From: Streptomyces rubradiris
GTDB lineage: Bacteria; Actinomycetota; Actinomycetes; Streptomycetales; Streptomycetaceae
Direction: 5' to 3'
NCBI RefSeq assembly: GCF_016860525.1
Contig: NZ_BNEA01000015.1
Span: forward strand, 5,170,501-5,234,500
Length of the DNA stretch: 64,000 nt
Part shown: piece by piece, positions 18,043 to 25,837 of the stretch
Layout: each line of letters opens with the position of its first letter
How positions within the stretch are numbered: the stretch's first letter is position 1
Made by a program: the position numbers and the translations under genes
The notes under the pieces: model-generated
The model's input: only the letters and a program-made list of their open reading frames with translations
The model's database searches: none
Told to the model about the DNA's origin: nothing

Positions 18043-19274
18043 CAGGCCTCCGCGGGGGAGGGGACGGTGTCCTCGGACGTGCCCTCCGCATCGGTCCCGG
18101 GGCGGGCCGTGATGTCCCGGTCGCCCGGCCTGCCGTGGGTGTCGAGCCGGCCGGAGTAGGCGGCGATGGCCAGGCCGGTCAGGGAGATGACCGCGGCGAC
18201 GGGGCCGAGGGTGCTCAGGGAGTGGCCCGCGTCGATGACCCGGCCGCCGATGAAGGAGCCGCCGGCGTTGGCCACGTTGAAGGCGGAGATGTTGAAGGCG
18301 CTGGCGACGGCGGGGGCGTCGCCGGCCTTGGCGAGGATGCGCATCTGCAGGGGCGGCACGGTGCCGAACGCGGTGGCGCCGAGCAGCAGGACGCAGACGG
18401 CGGCCGCCGTCTTGTCGTGGCTGGCGGTGCCGAAGGCGAACAGGACGGCGCTGAGCGCCAGCAGCACCACGTACACCGTGGGCATCAGACGCCGGTCGGC
18501 GGCCTTGCCGGCCACCAGGTTGCCGATGAACAGGCCGGTGCCGAAGAGGACCAGCAGCCAGCTCACGGTGGACTCGGCGAACCCGGTCACGTCGGTGAGC
18601 AGGGGCGTGATGTAGGTGAAGAGGGTGAAGACACCGCCGTAGCCGAAGACGGTGACGAGCAGGGCGAGCAGGACCTGGCGCCGCTTGAGGACCCGCATCT
18701 CGGCGCGGAAGCTCGGCGGGGCGTCCTGCCGGATGTCGGGCACGAGGGCGGCGATGCCGAGGGTGGCGACGAGGGCGATGGCGGTCACGGCCCAGAAGGT
18801 GGAGCGCCAGCCGAGGTGCTGTCCGAGGAAGGTGCCGAGGGGGACACCGAGCACGTTGGCGACGGTGGAGCCGGTGAACACCATGGCGATGGCGCTGGCC
18901 TGCTTGTCCTTGGTGACCAGGCCGGTGGCGACGACCGAGGCGATGCCGAAGAAGGCGCCGTGGGCGCAGGCGGTGATGAACCGGGCCGCCATCAGGACAC
19001 CGTAGGAGGGTGCCACGGCGCACAGCAGGTTCCCGGCGAGGAAGACGCCGCTGAGGATGAGGATCGTCTTCTTGCGGGGCAGCCGTCCGAGGGCCGCGGT
19101 GAGGACCGGGGCGCCGACGACGACGCCGAGCGCGTAGCCGGTGACGAGCAGGCCCGCGGAGGTGATGCCGACGTCCAGGTCGTCGGCGACGTCAGGCAGC
19201 AGGCCCATGATCACGAACTCTGTCGTACCGATGCCGAACGCGCTTAAGGCGAGCGCGAGGAGAGCGATGGGCAT
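18042..19274 (-). CDS. MFS transporter, DHA1-type drug efflux
   Basis: The 410-aa, 12-helix protein begins MPIALLALALSAFGIGTTEF, typical of the AraJ/Cmr-like DHA1 group. Motif A is present as ALGRLPRKKTIL after TM2. Such carriers export small molecules by proton antiport. The gene is first in an operon with a MarR regulator and divergent from a second MarR gene whose operators lie in the gap. The start at 19274 is preferred over upstream frames because the protein then begins with its first helix. Substrate unknown. Confidence 0.88.
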   Translation of the reverse strand: MPIALLALALSAFGIGTTEFVIMGLLPDVADDLDVGITSAGLLVTGYALGVVVGAPVLTAALGRLPRKKTILILSGVFLAGNLLCAVAPSYGVLMAARFITACAHGAFFGIASVVATGLVTKDKQASAIAMVFTGSTVANVLGVPLGTFLGQHLGWRSTFWAVTAIALVATLGIAALVPDIRQDAPPSFRAEMRVLKRRQVLLALLVTVFGYGGVFTLFTYITPLLTDVTGFAESTVSWLLVLFGTGLFIGNLVAGKAADRRLMPTVYVVLLALSAVLFAFGTASHDKTAAAVCVLLLGATAFGTVPPLQMRILAKAGDAPAVASAFNISAFNVANAGGSFIGGRVIDAGHSLSTLGPVAAVISLTGLAIAAYSGRLDTHGRPGDRDITARPGTDAEGTSEDTVPSPAEA

Positions 19275-19329
19275 GGGGGTGTCCGTCCTTCTGCGTGCCG
19301 AGCAGGGTGGGCGGGCAGTAGTATGTACG

Positions 19330-19366
19330 TGCATAATGCGCCGATGCAATGGTTGCTTATGCATAA
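19330..19366. promoter_or_regulatory. MarR operator region in the MFS/marR divergent gap
   Basis: A perfect 10-bp palindrome TTATGCATAA (19357-19366) and an additional half TGCATAA (19330-19336) lie between the divergent MFS and MarR genes. The same half-sites recur as TTATGCA-GT-TGCATAA at 19932-19947 after the MarR gene. This supports control by that MarR protein. Confidence 0.6.
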
Positions 19367-19429
19367 AACGCGGATGCGGCCGATGTACTGTGAGAGGGCC
19401 AGCACCGCCCCGAGGAGAAGGAGCCTGGC

Positions 19430-19909
19430 GTGCCGCTCGCCGGTCAGGTGAATCCCGTCATCGAGCTGCCCACGGTCCTTGAGCAGCGCTGGCAGGCGAC
19501 GCGCATCCTGATGGCGCGGATCGAGGACGCCTTGGCCAAAGCCCTACAGGCGGCGCACGGCCTGTCGGTCTCCGAGTTCGCGGCCCTGTCCGCGCTCGCG
19601 TACTCGGACGACGACGGCCATCTGCGCCAGCAGTTCCTGGCCGACTCCATTCCGCTCAACCAGAGCTCCCTGAGCCGGCTCGTCGGCAGGCTGGAGAAGC
19701 TCGGCCTGACCGAGCGGTACCTGTGCCCCCATGACCGGCGGGGCGTCTACACGCAGATCACCGACAAGGGGCGGGCGTGCGTGGCGGAGGCCCGCGTCGT
19801 CTACGTCCGGACGCTGGAGGCCGCGCTGGCCGAGGCGGCCCAGGACGAGGACCTCGCCCCGGCCGCCGCATGGCTCGCGAAGGCGGCCGGCCCCGGATCG
19901 CGCGCCTGA
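19430..19909 (+). CDS. MarR family transcriptional regulator
   Basis: The 159-aa product has the MarR fold: GLSVSEFAALSALAYSDDDG, LRQQFLADSIPLNQSSLSRL and GRLEKLGLTERYLCPHDRRG followed by the wing VYTQITDKGRA. The GTG start at 19430 has AAGGAG 6 bases upstream. It is flanked by matching TTATGCA/TGCATAA repeats on both sides, one before the MFS-marR operon and one before the large ABC exporter gene. It therefore probably represses both transport systems and itself. The inducer is unknown. Confidence 0.88.
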   Translation: MPLAGQVNPVIELPTVLEQRWQATRILMARIEDALAKALQAAHGLSVSEFAALSALAYSDDDGHLRQQFLADSIPLNQSSLSRLVGRLEKLGLTERYLCPHDRRGVYTQITDKGRACVAEARVVYVRTLEAALAEAAQDEDLAPAAAWLAKAAGPGSRA

Positions 19910-19931
19910 CGCCGATACCCGCATGTGGGCG

Positions 19932-19947
19932 TTATGCAGTTGCATAA
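19932..19947. promoter_or_regulatory. MarR operator before the ABC exporter
   Basis: TTATGCAGTTGCATAA has perfect 7-bp arms around GT and the same half-site as the palindrome at 19357-19366. It lies 22 bp after the MarR stop and 145 bp before the ABC exporter start, where it can block an exporter promoter. Confidence 0.65.
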
Positions 19948-20091
19948 GACGCCTGAGCGGGGAGACCCGTCCCTGTCGCGTTCCGCCGCGAGCGCGGGCC
20001 GCGTCGCCCCGGCAATGTTGCGGAGGGATGAAATCCGCATCCCGTCGCGTTGACGCCTTCCGGCAGAGCAGGGCGAACGGAAGGCACCGGC

Positions 20092-23000
20092 GTGGCAGCG
20101 GAACGGGGATGGGCGCGGCGGCTGGCGGGGTACGCCTGGCGGTATCCGAAGGACGTCGTCCTGGCCCTCGGCTCCTCCCTCGCCGGCATGGCGGTGATGG
20201 CCGTCGTCCCCCTGATCACCAAGGTGATCATCGACGACGTGATAGGCGACCACAGCCGCGCCATGGCCCCCTGGGCCGGCGCCCTCATAGGCGCCGCCGT
20301 CCTCGTCTACGTCCTCACCTACATACGCCGCTACTACGGCGGCCGGCTCGCCCTGGACGTCCAGCACGACCTGCGGACCGAGATGTACGGCACGATCACC
20401 CGGCTGGACGGCCGCCGCCAGGACGAGCTGTCCACCGGGCAGGTCGTCGGCCGCGCCACCAGCGACCTCCAGCTGATCCAGGGCCTGCTCTTCATGCTCC
20501 CGATGACCATCGGGAACGTCCTGCTCTTCCTGATGTCCCTGGTGATCATGGCGTGGCTGTCGCTGCCGCTCACCCTGATCGCCCTCGCCGTCGCCCCCGC
20601 CCTCGGCTGGATCGCCCGGCGCAGCCGCACCCGGCTGCACCCGGCCACCTGGTACGCCCAGGCGCAGGCCGCCGCCGTGGCCGGCGTGGTCGACGGCGCG
20701 GTCGGCGGCGTGCGCGTGGTGAAGGGCTTCGGGCAGGAGGAGCAGGAGACCAACAAGCTCCGCGAGGTGGGCCGCCGGCTGTTCGCGGGCCGGCTGCGCA
20801 CGATCCGCCTGAACAGCCGCTACACCCCGGCCCTCCAGGCCGTCCCCGCGCTCGGCCAGGTCGCCATGCTGGCCCTCGGCGGCTGGCTCGCCGTGCACGG
20901 CCACATCACCCTCGGCACCTTCGTGGCCTTCTCCACCTATCTGGCCCAGCTGGTCGGCCCGGTCCGGATGCTCGCCATGGTCCTCACGGTCGGCCAGCAG
21001 GCCCGCGCCGGCACCGAGCGCGTGCTGGAGCTGATCGACACCGAGCCGGCCCTGAAGGACGGCACCAAGGAGCTGCCCGCCGACGCGCCCGCGACCGTCG
21101 AGTTCGACGACGTGAGCTTCGGCTACGACGACGAGCGGCCGGTCCTGGAGGGGATCAGCTTCGAGATCCGGCCCGGCGAGACCCTCGCCGTCGTCGGCTC
21201 CTCGGGCTCCGGCAAGTCCACCCTCTCGCTGCTCCTGCCGCGCTTCTACGACGTCCACCGGGGCGCCGTCCTGATCGGCGGCCACGACGTGCGCGAGCTG
21301 ACCCTGGACTCGCTGCGGGCCGCGATCGGACTCGTCCCGGAAGATTCGTTCCTCTTCTCCGACACCGTCCGCGCCAACATCGCCTACGGCCGCCCGGACG
21401 CCACCGACGAGGAGATCGAGGCCGCCGCCCGCGCCGCCCAGGCGGACCGTTTCATCAGCGAGCTGCCGGACGGCTACGACACCAAGGTCGGCGAACACGG
21501 CCTGACCCTCTCCGGCGGCCAGCGCCAGCGCCTCGCGCTCGCCCGCGCCCTGCTCACCGATCCCCGCCTGCTGGTCCTGGACGACGCCACCTCGGCCGTC
21601 GACGCCCGCGTGGAGCACGAGATCCACGAGGCGCTGGGCCGGGTGATGCGGGGCCGCACCACCCTGCTCATCGCCCACCGCCGCTCCACCCTGAACCTCG
21701 CCGACCGCATCGCCGTCCTGGACGGCGGCCGGCTCGCCGACCTCGGCACCCACGACGAACTCCAGGAGCGCTCGGCCCTCTACCGGCGGCTGCTCACCGA
21801 CCCGGACGAGCTGGGCGGCGTCTCCCCGGGCCACGCCCGCCCGGCCACGCCCGCCGAGGACACCTCCGTCCGCGACGAGCTGGACGCCGAGTTCGACGCC
21901 GAGCGGGGCGTCACCCCCCGGCTGTGGACCGGCGACCGCGAACCGGAGGACCGGGCGCTCGCCGGCTCCCCGGCCACCCCGGAGCTGCTCGCCCAGGTCG
22001 AGGCGCTGCCCCCGGCCACCGACACCCCGGACATCGACGAGGGCCGCGCGACGCTGCCCGAGGAGTCCTACGGGCTGCGCCGCCTGCTGCGCGGCTTCTG
22101 GCCGCCGCTGCTGGTCAGCCTGGCGCTGGTCGCCGTGGACGCGGGCGCGGGCCTGCTGCTGCCGGTGCTGATCCGGCACGGCATCGACTCCGGCGTGACC
22201 CGGATGGCGATCGGCGCGGTGTGGTCGGCCTCCCTGCTCGCCCTGCTGACCGTGCTGGTGCAGTGGGCCGCGCAGATCGCCGAGATCCGGAAGACAGGCC
22301 GCACCGGCGAGCGCGTGCTCTACACCCTGCGGCTGAAGATCTTCGCGCAGCTCCAGCGGCTCGGCCTGGACTACTACGAGCGCGAGCTGACCGGCCGCAT
22401 CATGACGCGGATGACCACGGACGTCGACGCCCTGTCGACCTTCCTCCAGACGGGCCTGGTCACCGCGTTCGTCTCGGTCGTCACCTTCTTCGGCATCATG
22501 GTCGCCCTGCTGGTCCTCGACGTGCAGCTCGCCCTGGTCGTCTTCGCCACCCTGCCCCCGCTGGCCGTGGCCACCTTCTTCTTCCGCCGGGCCAGCGTGA
22601 AGGCGTACGAACTGGCCCGTGAACGCGTCTCGGCGGTCAACGCCGACCTCCAGGAGACCGTGGCCGGACTGCGGATCGTGCAGGCATTCCGGCGGGAGCG
22701 GGACGGCGGCCGGCGGTTCGCCGAGCGCAGCGCCGACTACCGGCGCGCCCGCGTCCACGGCCAGTGGCTGATATCGGTGTACTTCCCGTTCGTGCAGCTG
22801 CTGTCGTCGGTCGCGGCGGCGGCCGTGCTGATCGCGGGCGCGGGCCGGGTGGAGGCGGCCACCCTGACCACCGGCGCCCTGGTGGCCTACCTGCTCTACA
22901 TCGACCTGTTCTTCGCGCCCGTCCAGCAGCTCTCCCAGGTCTTCGACGGCTACCAGCAGGCCACGGTCTCGCTGGGCCGCATCCAGGAGCTGCTGCGCGA

Positions 23001-23811
23001 GCCGACGTCCACGAAGACCGCGAAGGCCCCGCTGGAGGTGCTCTCGCTGCGCGGCGACATCGCCTTCGAGGGGGTCCGGTTCGCCTACGGCGACGAGGAG
23101 GAGGCCCTCACCGGCATCGACCTGACGATCCCGGCCGGGCAGACGGTCGCCTTCGTCGGCGAGACCGGCGCCGGGAAGTCGACCCTGGTCAAGCTGGTCG
23201 CGCGGTTCTACGACCCGACCGCCGGGCGGGTCACGGTGGACGGCACGGACCTGCGCGCCCTGGACCTCACCTCGTACCGGCACCGGCTCGGCGTGGTGCC
23301 GCAGGAGGCGTACCTCTTCCCGGGCACCGTCCGCGACGCCATCGCCTACGGCCGGCCCGACGCCACCGACGCCGAGGTGGAGGCGGCGGCCCGCGCGGTC
23401 GGCGCGCACGAGATGATCGCCCGGCTGCCGGGCGGCTATCTGCACCGGGTGGCCGAGCGCGGCCGGAACCTCTCGGCGGGCCAGCGCCAGCTGATCGCCC
23501 TGGCCCGCGCCGAGCTGGTCGACCCGGACGTCCTGCTGCTGGACGAGGCCACGGCCGCCCTGGACCTGGCCACCGAGGCCCAGGTCAACCAGGCCACCGA
23601 CCGGCTGGCGGGCCGTCGTACCACGCTGGTGGTGGCGCACCGGCTGACCACCGCGGCCCGCGCCGACCGGGTCGTGGTGATGGACCACGGTCGGGTCGCC
23701 GAGGACGGCACCCACGAGGAACTGCTGGCCCGCGGCGGCCGGTACGCCGAACTGTGGCGGACCTTCATCGGCCGGTCCGAGCCGGAGGAGCCGGTCGGCG
23801 CGGCCCGGTGA
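20092..23811 (+). CDS. Fused ABC multidrug exporter: two TMD-NBD half-transporters in one chain
   Basis: The 1239-aa product is two type IV ABC half-exporters in tandem. TMD1 (about 15-310) is followed by NBD1 with Walker A GSSGSGKST at about 369, signature LSGGQRQR at about 472 and Walker B LLVLDDATSAVD. After an acidic linker (about 580-650), TMD2 (about 670-950) leads to NBD2 with Walker A GETGAGKST at about 1023, signature LSAGQRQL and Walker B LLLDEATAALD. NBD1 has Asp where the catalytic Glu should be, and NBD2 has the weaker signature, so one ATP site is predicted degenerate as in heterodimeric exporters. Actinobacteria often encode such halves as two genes; here they are fused. The GTG at 20092 follows GGAAGG. 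Probably drug or lipid export under the upstream MarR. Confidence 0.93.
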   Translation: MAAERGWARRLAGYAWRYPKDVVLALGSSLAGMAVMAVVPLITKVIIDDVIGDHSRAMAPWAGALIGAAVLVYVLTYIRRYYGGRLALDVQHDLRTEMYGTITRLDGRRQDELSTGQVVGRATSDLQLIQGLLFMLPMTIGNVLLFLMSLVIMAWLSLPLTLIALAVAPALGWIARRSRTRLHPATWYAQAQAAAVAGVVDGAVGGVRVVKGFGQEEQETNKLREVGRRLFAGRLRTIRLNSRYTPALQAVPALGQVAMLALGGWLAVHGHITLGTFVAFSTYLAQLVGPVRMLAMVLTVGQQARAGTERVLELIDTEPALKDGTKELPADAPATVEFDDVSFGYDDERPVLEGISFEIRPGETLAVVGSSGSGKSTLSLLLPRFYDVHRGAVLIGGHDVRELTLDSLRAAIGLVPEDSFLFSDTVRANIAYGRPDATDEEIEAAARAAQADRFISELPDGYDTKVGEHGLTLSGGQRQRLALARALLTDPRLLVLDDATSAVDARVEHEIHEALGRVMRGRTTLLIAHRRSTLNLADRIAVLDGGRLADLGTHDELQERSALYRRLLTDPDELGGVSPGHARPATPAEDTSVRDELDAEFDAERGVTPRLWTGDREPEDRALAGSPATPELLAQVEALPPATDTPDIDEGRATLPEESYGLRRLLRGFWPPLLVSLALVAVDAGAGLLLPVLIRHGIDSGVTRMAIGAVWSASLLALLTVLVQWAAQIAEIRKTGRTGERVLYTLRLKIFAQLQRLGLDYYERELTGRIMTRMTTDVDALSTFLQTGLVTAFVSVVTFFGIMVALLVLDVQLALVVFATLPPLAVATFFFRRASVKAYELARERVSAVNADLQETVAGLRIVQAFRRERDGGRRFAERSADYRRARVHGQWLISVYFPFVQLLSSVAAAAVLIAGAGRVEAATLTTGALVAYLLYIDLFFAPVQQLSQVFDGYQQATVSLGRIQELLREPTSTKTAKAPLEVLSLRGDIAFEGVRFAYGDEEEALTGIDLTIPAGQTVAFVGETGAGKSTLVKLVARFYDPTAGRVTVDGTDLRALDLTSYRHRLGVVPQEAYLFPGTVRDAIAYGRPDATDAEVEAAARAVGAHEMIARLPGGYLHRVAERGRNLSAGQRQLIALARAELVDPDVLLLDEATAALDLATEAQVNQATDRLAGRRTTLVVAHRLTTAARADRVVVMDHGRVAEDGTHEELLARGGRYAELWRTFIGRSEPEEPVGAAR

Positions 23812-23920
23812 GGCCCCCGCCGAATCGTTTGGCTGACGGTCGTGCAACCATCCGGCATACGCGTGCGTCCGTACATCAGTACGGAGACGGGGGAGTGTGA
23901 CCGGGTACGGGGAGGACGAA

Positions 23921-24310
23921 GTGGACAGTGGTGCGATACGCCGGCGGCTGGCCCTCGGCGCGGCCGTGCTGGCCGCGTCCGGCGCGCTCGCGCTGACGGC
24001 GACCGGGACCGCGCAGGCCGCGTCCGGGGGCTGTGCCGGGCGCGAGGTGCGGACCCTGCCGTTCAAGACCGGCGTCACCCACGTCTACAAGCGCGACGGC
24101 TACGTCTGCGCCGTCACCGTTCCGCGCACCCCCGGCCCCGTCCGCAGCATGTCGGTCAGCGTGCAGGCGCGCGGCAACCGGCCGGTCGTCGACGCGGGCC
24201 GCTACACCCGCCGGGCCGGCCCGGTGACCGTGCACGCCGGGCACCGCTGCGTATGGATCAAGGGCGCGGTGGGCCGCTCCTCGGTCAGCTCCGGCTGGAT
24301 CCTGTGCTGA
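23921..24310 (+). CDS. Small secreted protein of unknown function
   Basis: The 129-aa product has a signal peptide (RRRLALGAAVLAASGALALT, cut after about TAQA) and a mature part of about 95 residues with four Cys (GGCAGREV, GYVCAVTV, HRCVWIKG, GWILC), probably two disulfides in a small beta domain. No family is recognised. GGGGAGG 6 bases before the GTG at 23921 supports this start; a GTG at 23897 would add eight residues before the signal peptide. It stands alone between the ABC exporter and the S28 peptidase. Confidence 0.7.
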   Translation: MDSGAIRRRLALGAAVLAASGALALTATGTAQAASGGCAGREVRTLPFKTGVTHVYKRDGYVCAVTVPRTPGPVRSMSVSVQARGNRPVVDAGRYTRRAGPVTVHAGHRCVWIKGAVGRSSVSSGWILC

Positions 24311-24415
24311 CCCGCTGAGCAGGGGCGGCCCGGCGTCCGGACGAACGTCCTCTGGTGGGGCGGCACTTGCTGGGATAGTTTCCGGCGCACATCCGACTCA
24401 CAGGGGAGAGTGCGC

Positions 24416-25837
24416 ATGCGCAAGGCGCTCCGATGGCTGCTCGCGCTCACGGTGCTGATCGGCACGCTGGGCACGACGGCCGGGGCGGCCACCGCCGCCG
24501 GCGATGAGCCCACCGACATCAAGGACCGGCTCCTGTCGATACCCGGCACGAGCCTGATCGAGGAGAAGCCGTACCCCGGCTACCGCTACTTCGTCCTGAA
24601 CTTCACCCAGCCGGTCGACCACCGCCACCCCGACCGGGGCACCTTCCAGCAGCGGATCACCGTACTGCACAAGGACGTGAGCCGGCCCACCGTCTTCTAC
24701 ACCGGCGGCTACGGCGTCTCCACCAAGCCCTCGCGCCGCGAGCCCACCCAGATCGTGGACGGCAACCAGGTCTCCCTGGAATACCGCTACTTCAGCCCCT
24801 CGCGCCCCCAGCCGGCCGACTGGTCCAAGCTCGACATCTGGCAGGCCGCGAGCGACCAGCACCGCGTGTTCCGGGCGCTGAAGGCCGTCTACCCCGCCAA
24901 CTGGCTGGCCACCGGCGCCTCCAAGGGCGGCATGACGGCCACCTACTACGAGCGGTTCTACCCGGGCGACATGGACGGCGTCGTCGCCTACGTCGCGCCC
25001 AACGACGTCGTCGACGACGAGGACTCCGCCTACGACCGCTTCTTCGCCCGCGTCGGCACCGAGGAGTGCCGGGAGAAGCTGACCGCCGTGCAGCGCGAGG
25101 CGCTGGTGCGCCGCGAGCGCATGGAGAAGAAGTACGCCGAGTACGCCGCCGACAAGGGCCGCACCTTCGACACCATCGGCGGCCTGGACCGGGCCTACGA
25201 GGCGGTCGTCCTGGACTACGCCTGGGGCTTCTGGCAGTACGGCCTGCTGGAGGACTGCGACACGATCCCGGCCGCCACGGCGGACGACGACGCGCTGTGG
25301 ACCTCGCTCGACACCGTCTCCGGCTTCGACGCCTACACCGACCAGGGACTGGACCCGTACACCCCGTACTACTACCAGGCCGGCACCCAGCTGGGCGCCC
25401 CCACCATCCACTTCCCCGGCATCGACCGCGAGCTGATCCGCTACGGCTACCAGCCGCCCCGGAACTACGTGCCCCGTTCCATCCCGATGCGGTTCCAGCC
25501 GTGGGCGATGCGGGACGTGGACACCTGGGTGCGGCACCACGCCACGCGCATGATCTTCGTCTACGGCCAGAACGACCCCTGGGGCTCGGAGCGCTTCCGG
25601 CCCGGCGCGGGTGCCCGTGACTCCTACGTGTTCACCGCGCCCGGCATGAACCACGGCGCCAACGTGGCCGGTCTGGTCCCGGACGAGAAGAGCCTCGCCA
25701 CCGCCCGCATCCTGGCCTGGGCGGGCCTGCCGCGGGCCACCGTGGACCGGGCCAAGCCGCTGGCCCGCTATGACGCGCGGCTGGACGTACGGGACGTGGA
25801 GCGGGAGCCCGCGCTGCGGCCCCGGGTCGTCGGCTAG
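24416..25837 (+). CDS. Secreted S28 family serine peptidase (prolyl aminopeptidase type)
   Basis: The 473-aa product has a signal peptide (MRKALRWLLALTVLIGTLGT, cut near TAAG) and an alpha/beta-hydrolase catalytic domain. The nucleophile is Ser169 in GASKGGM; Asp387 in GQNDPWG and His413 in GMNHGAN complete the triad. The N-terminal segment VLNFTQPVDHRHPDRGTFQQ and the ETYRY-like LEYRYFSPSRP are typical of the Streptomyces PS-10/S28 tripeptidyl or prolyl peptidases, which trim peptides outside the cell. GGGGAG 7 bases before the ATG at 24416 fixes the start. Its stop codon overlaps the stop of the convergent GH3 gene. Confidence 0.9.
   Translation: MRKALRWLLALTVLIGTLGTTAGAATAAGDEPTDIKDRLLSIPGTSLIEEKPYPGYRYFVLNFTQPVDHRHPDRGTFQQRITVLHKDVSRPTVFYTGGYGVSTKPSRREPTQIVDGNQVSLEYRYFSPSRPQPADWSKLDIWQAASDQHRVFRALKAVYPANWLATGASKGGMTATYYERFYPGDMDGVVAYVAPNDVVDDEDSAYDRFFARVGTEECREKLTAVQREALVRRERMEKKYAEYAADKGRTFDTIGGLDRAYEAVVLDYAWGFWQYGLLEDCDTIPAATADDDALWTSLDTVSGFDAYTDQGLDPYTPYYYQAGTQLGAPTIHFPGIDRELIRYGYQPPRNYVPRSIPMRFQPWAMRDVDTWVRHHATRMIFVYGQNDPWGSERFRPGAGARDSYVFTAPGMNHGANVAGLVPDEKSLATARILAWAGLPRATVDRAKPLARYDARLDVRDVEREPALRPRVVG

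Noticed and set aside
19801..24078. A 1425-codon minus-strand open frame opposite the ABC exporter
   Set aside because: It is the complement of strongly biased GC-rich coding sequence, is Gly/Val/Gln/His-rich without domains, and the plus-strand frame has complete ABC motifs.
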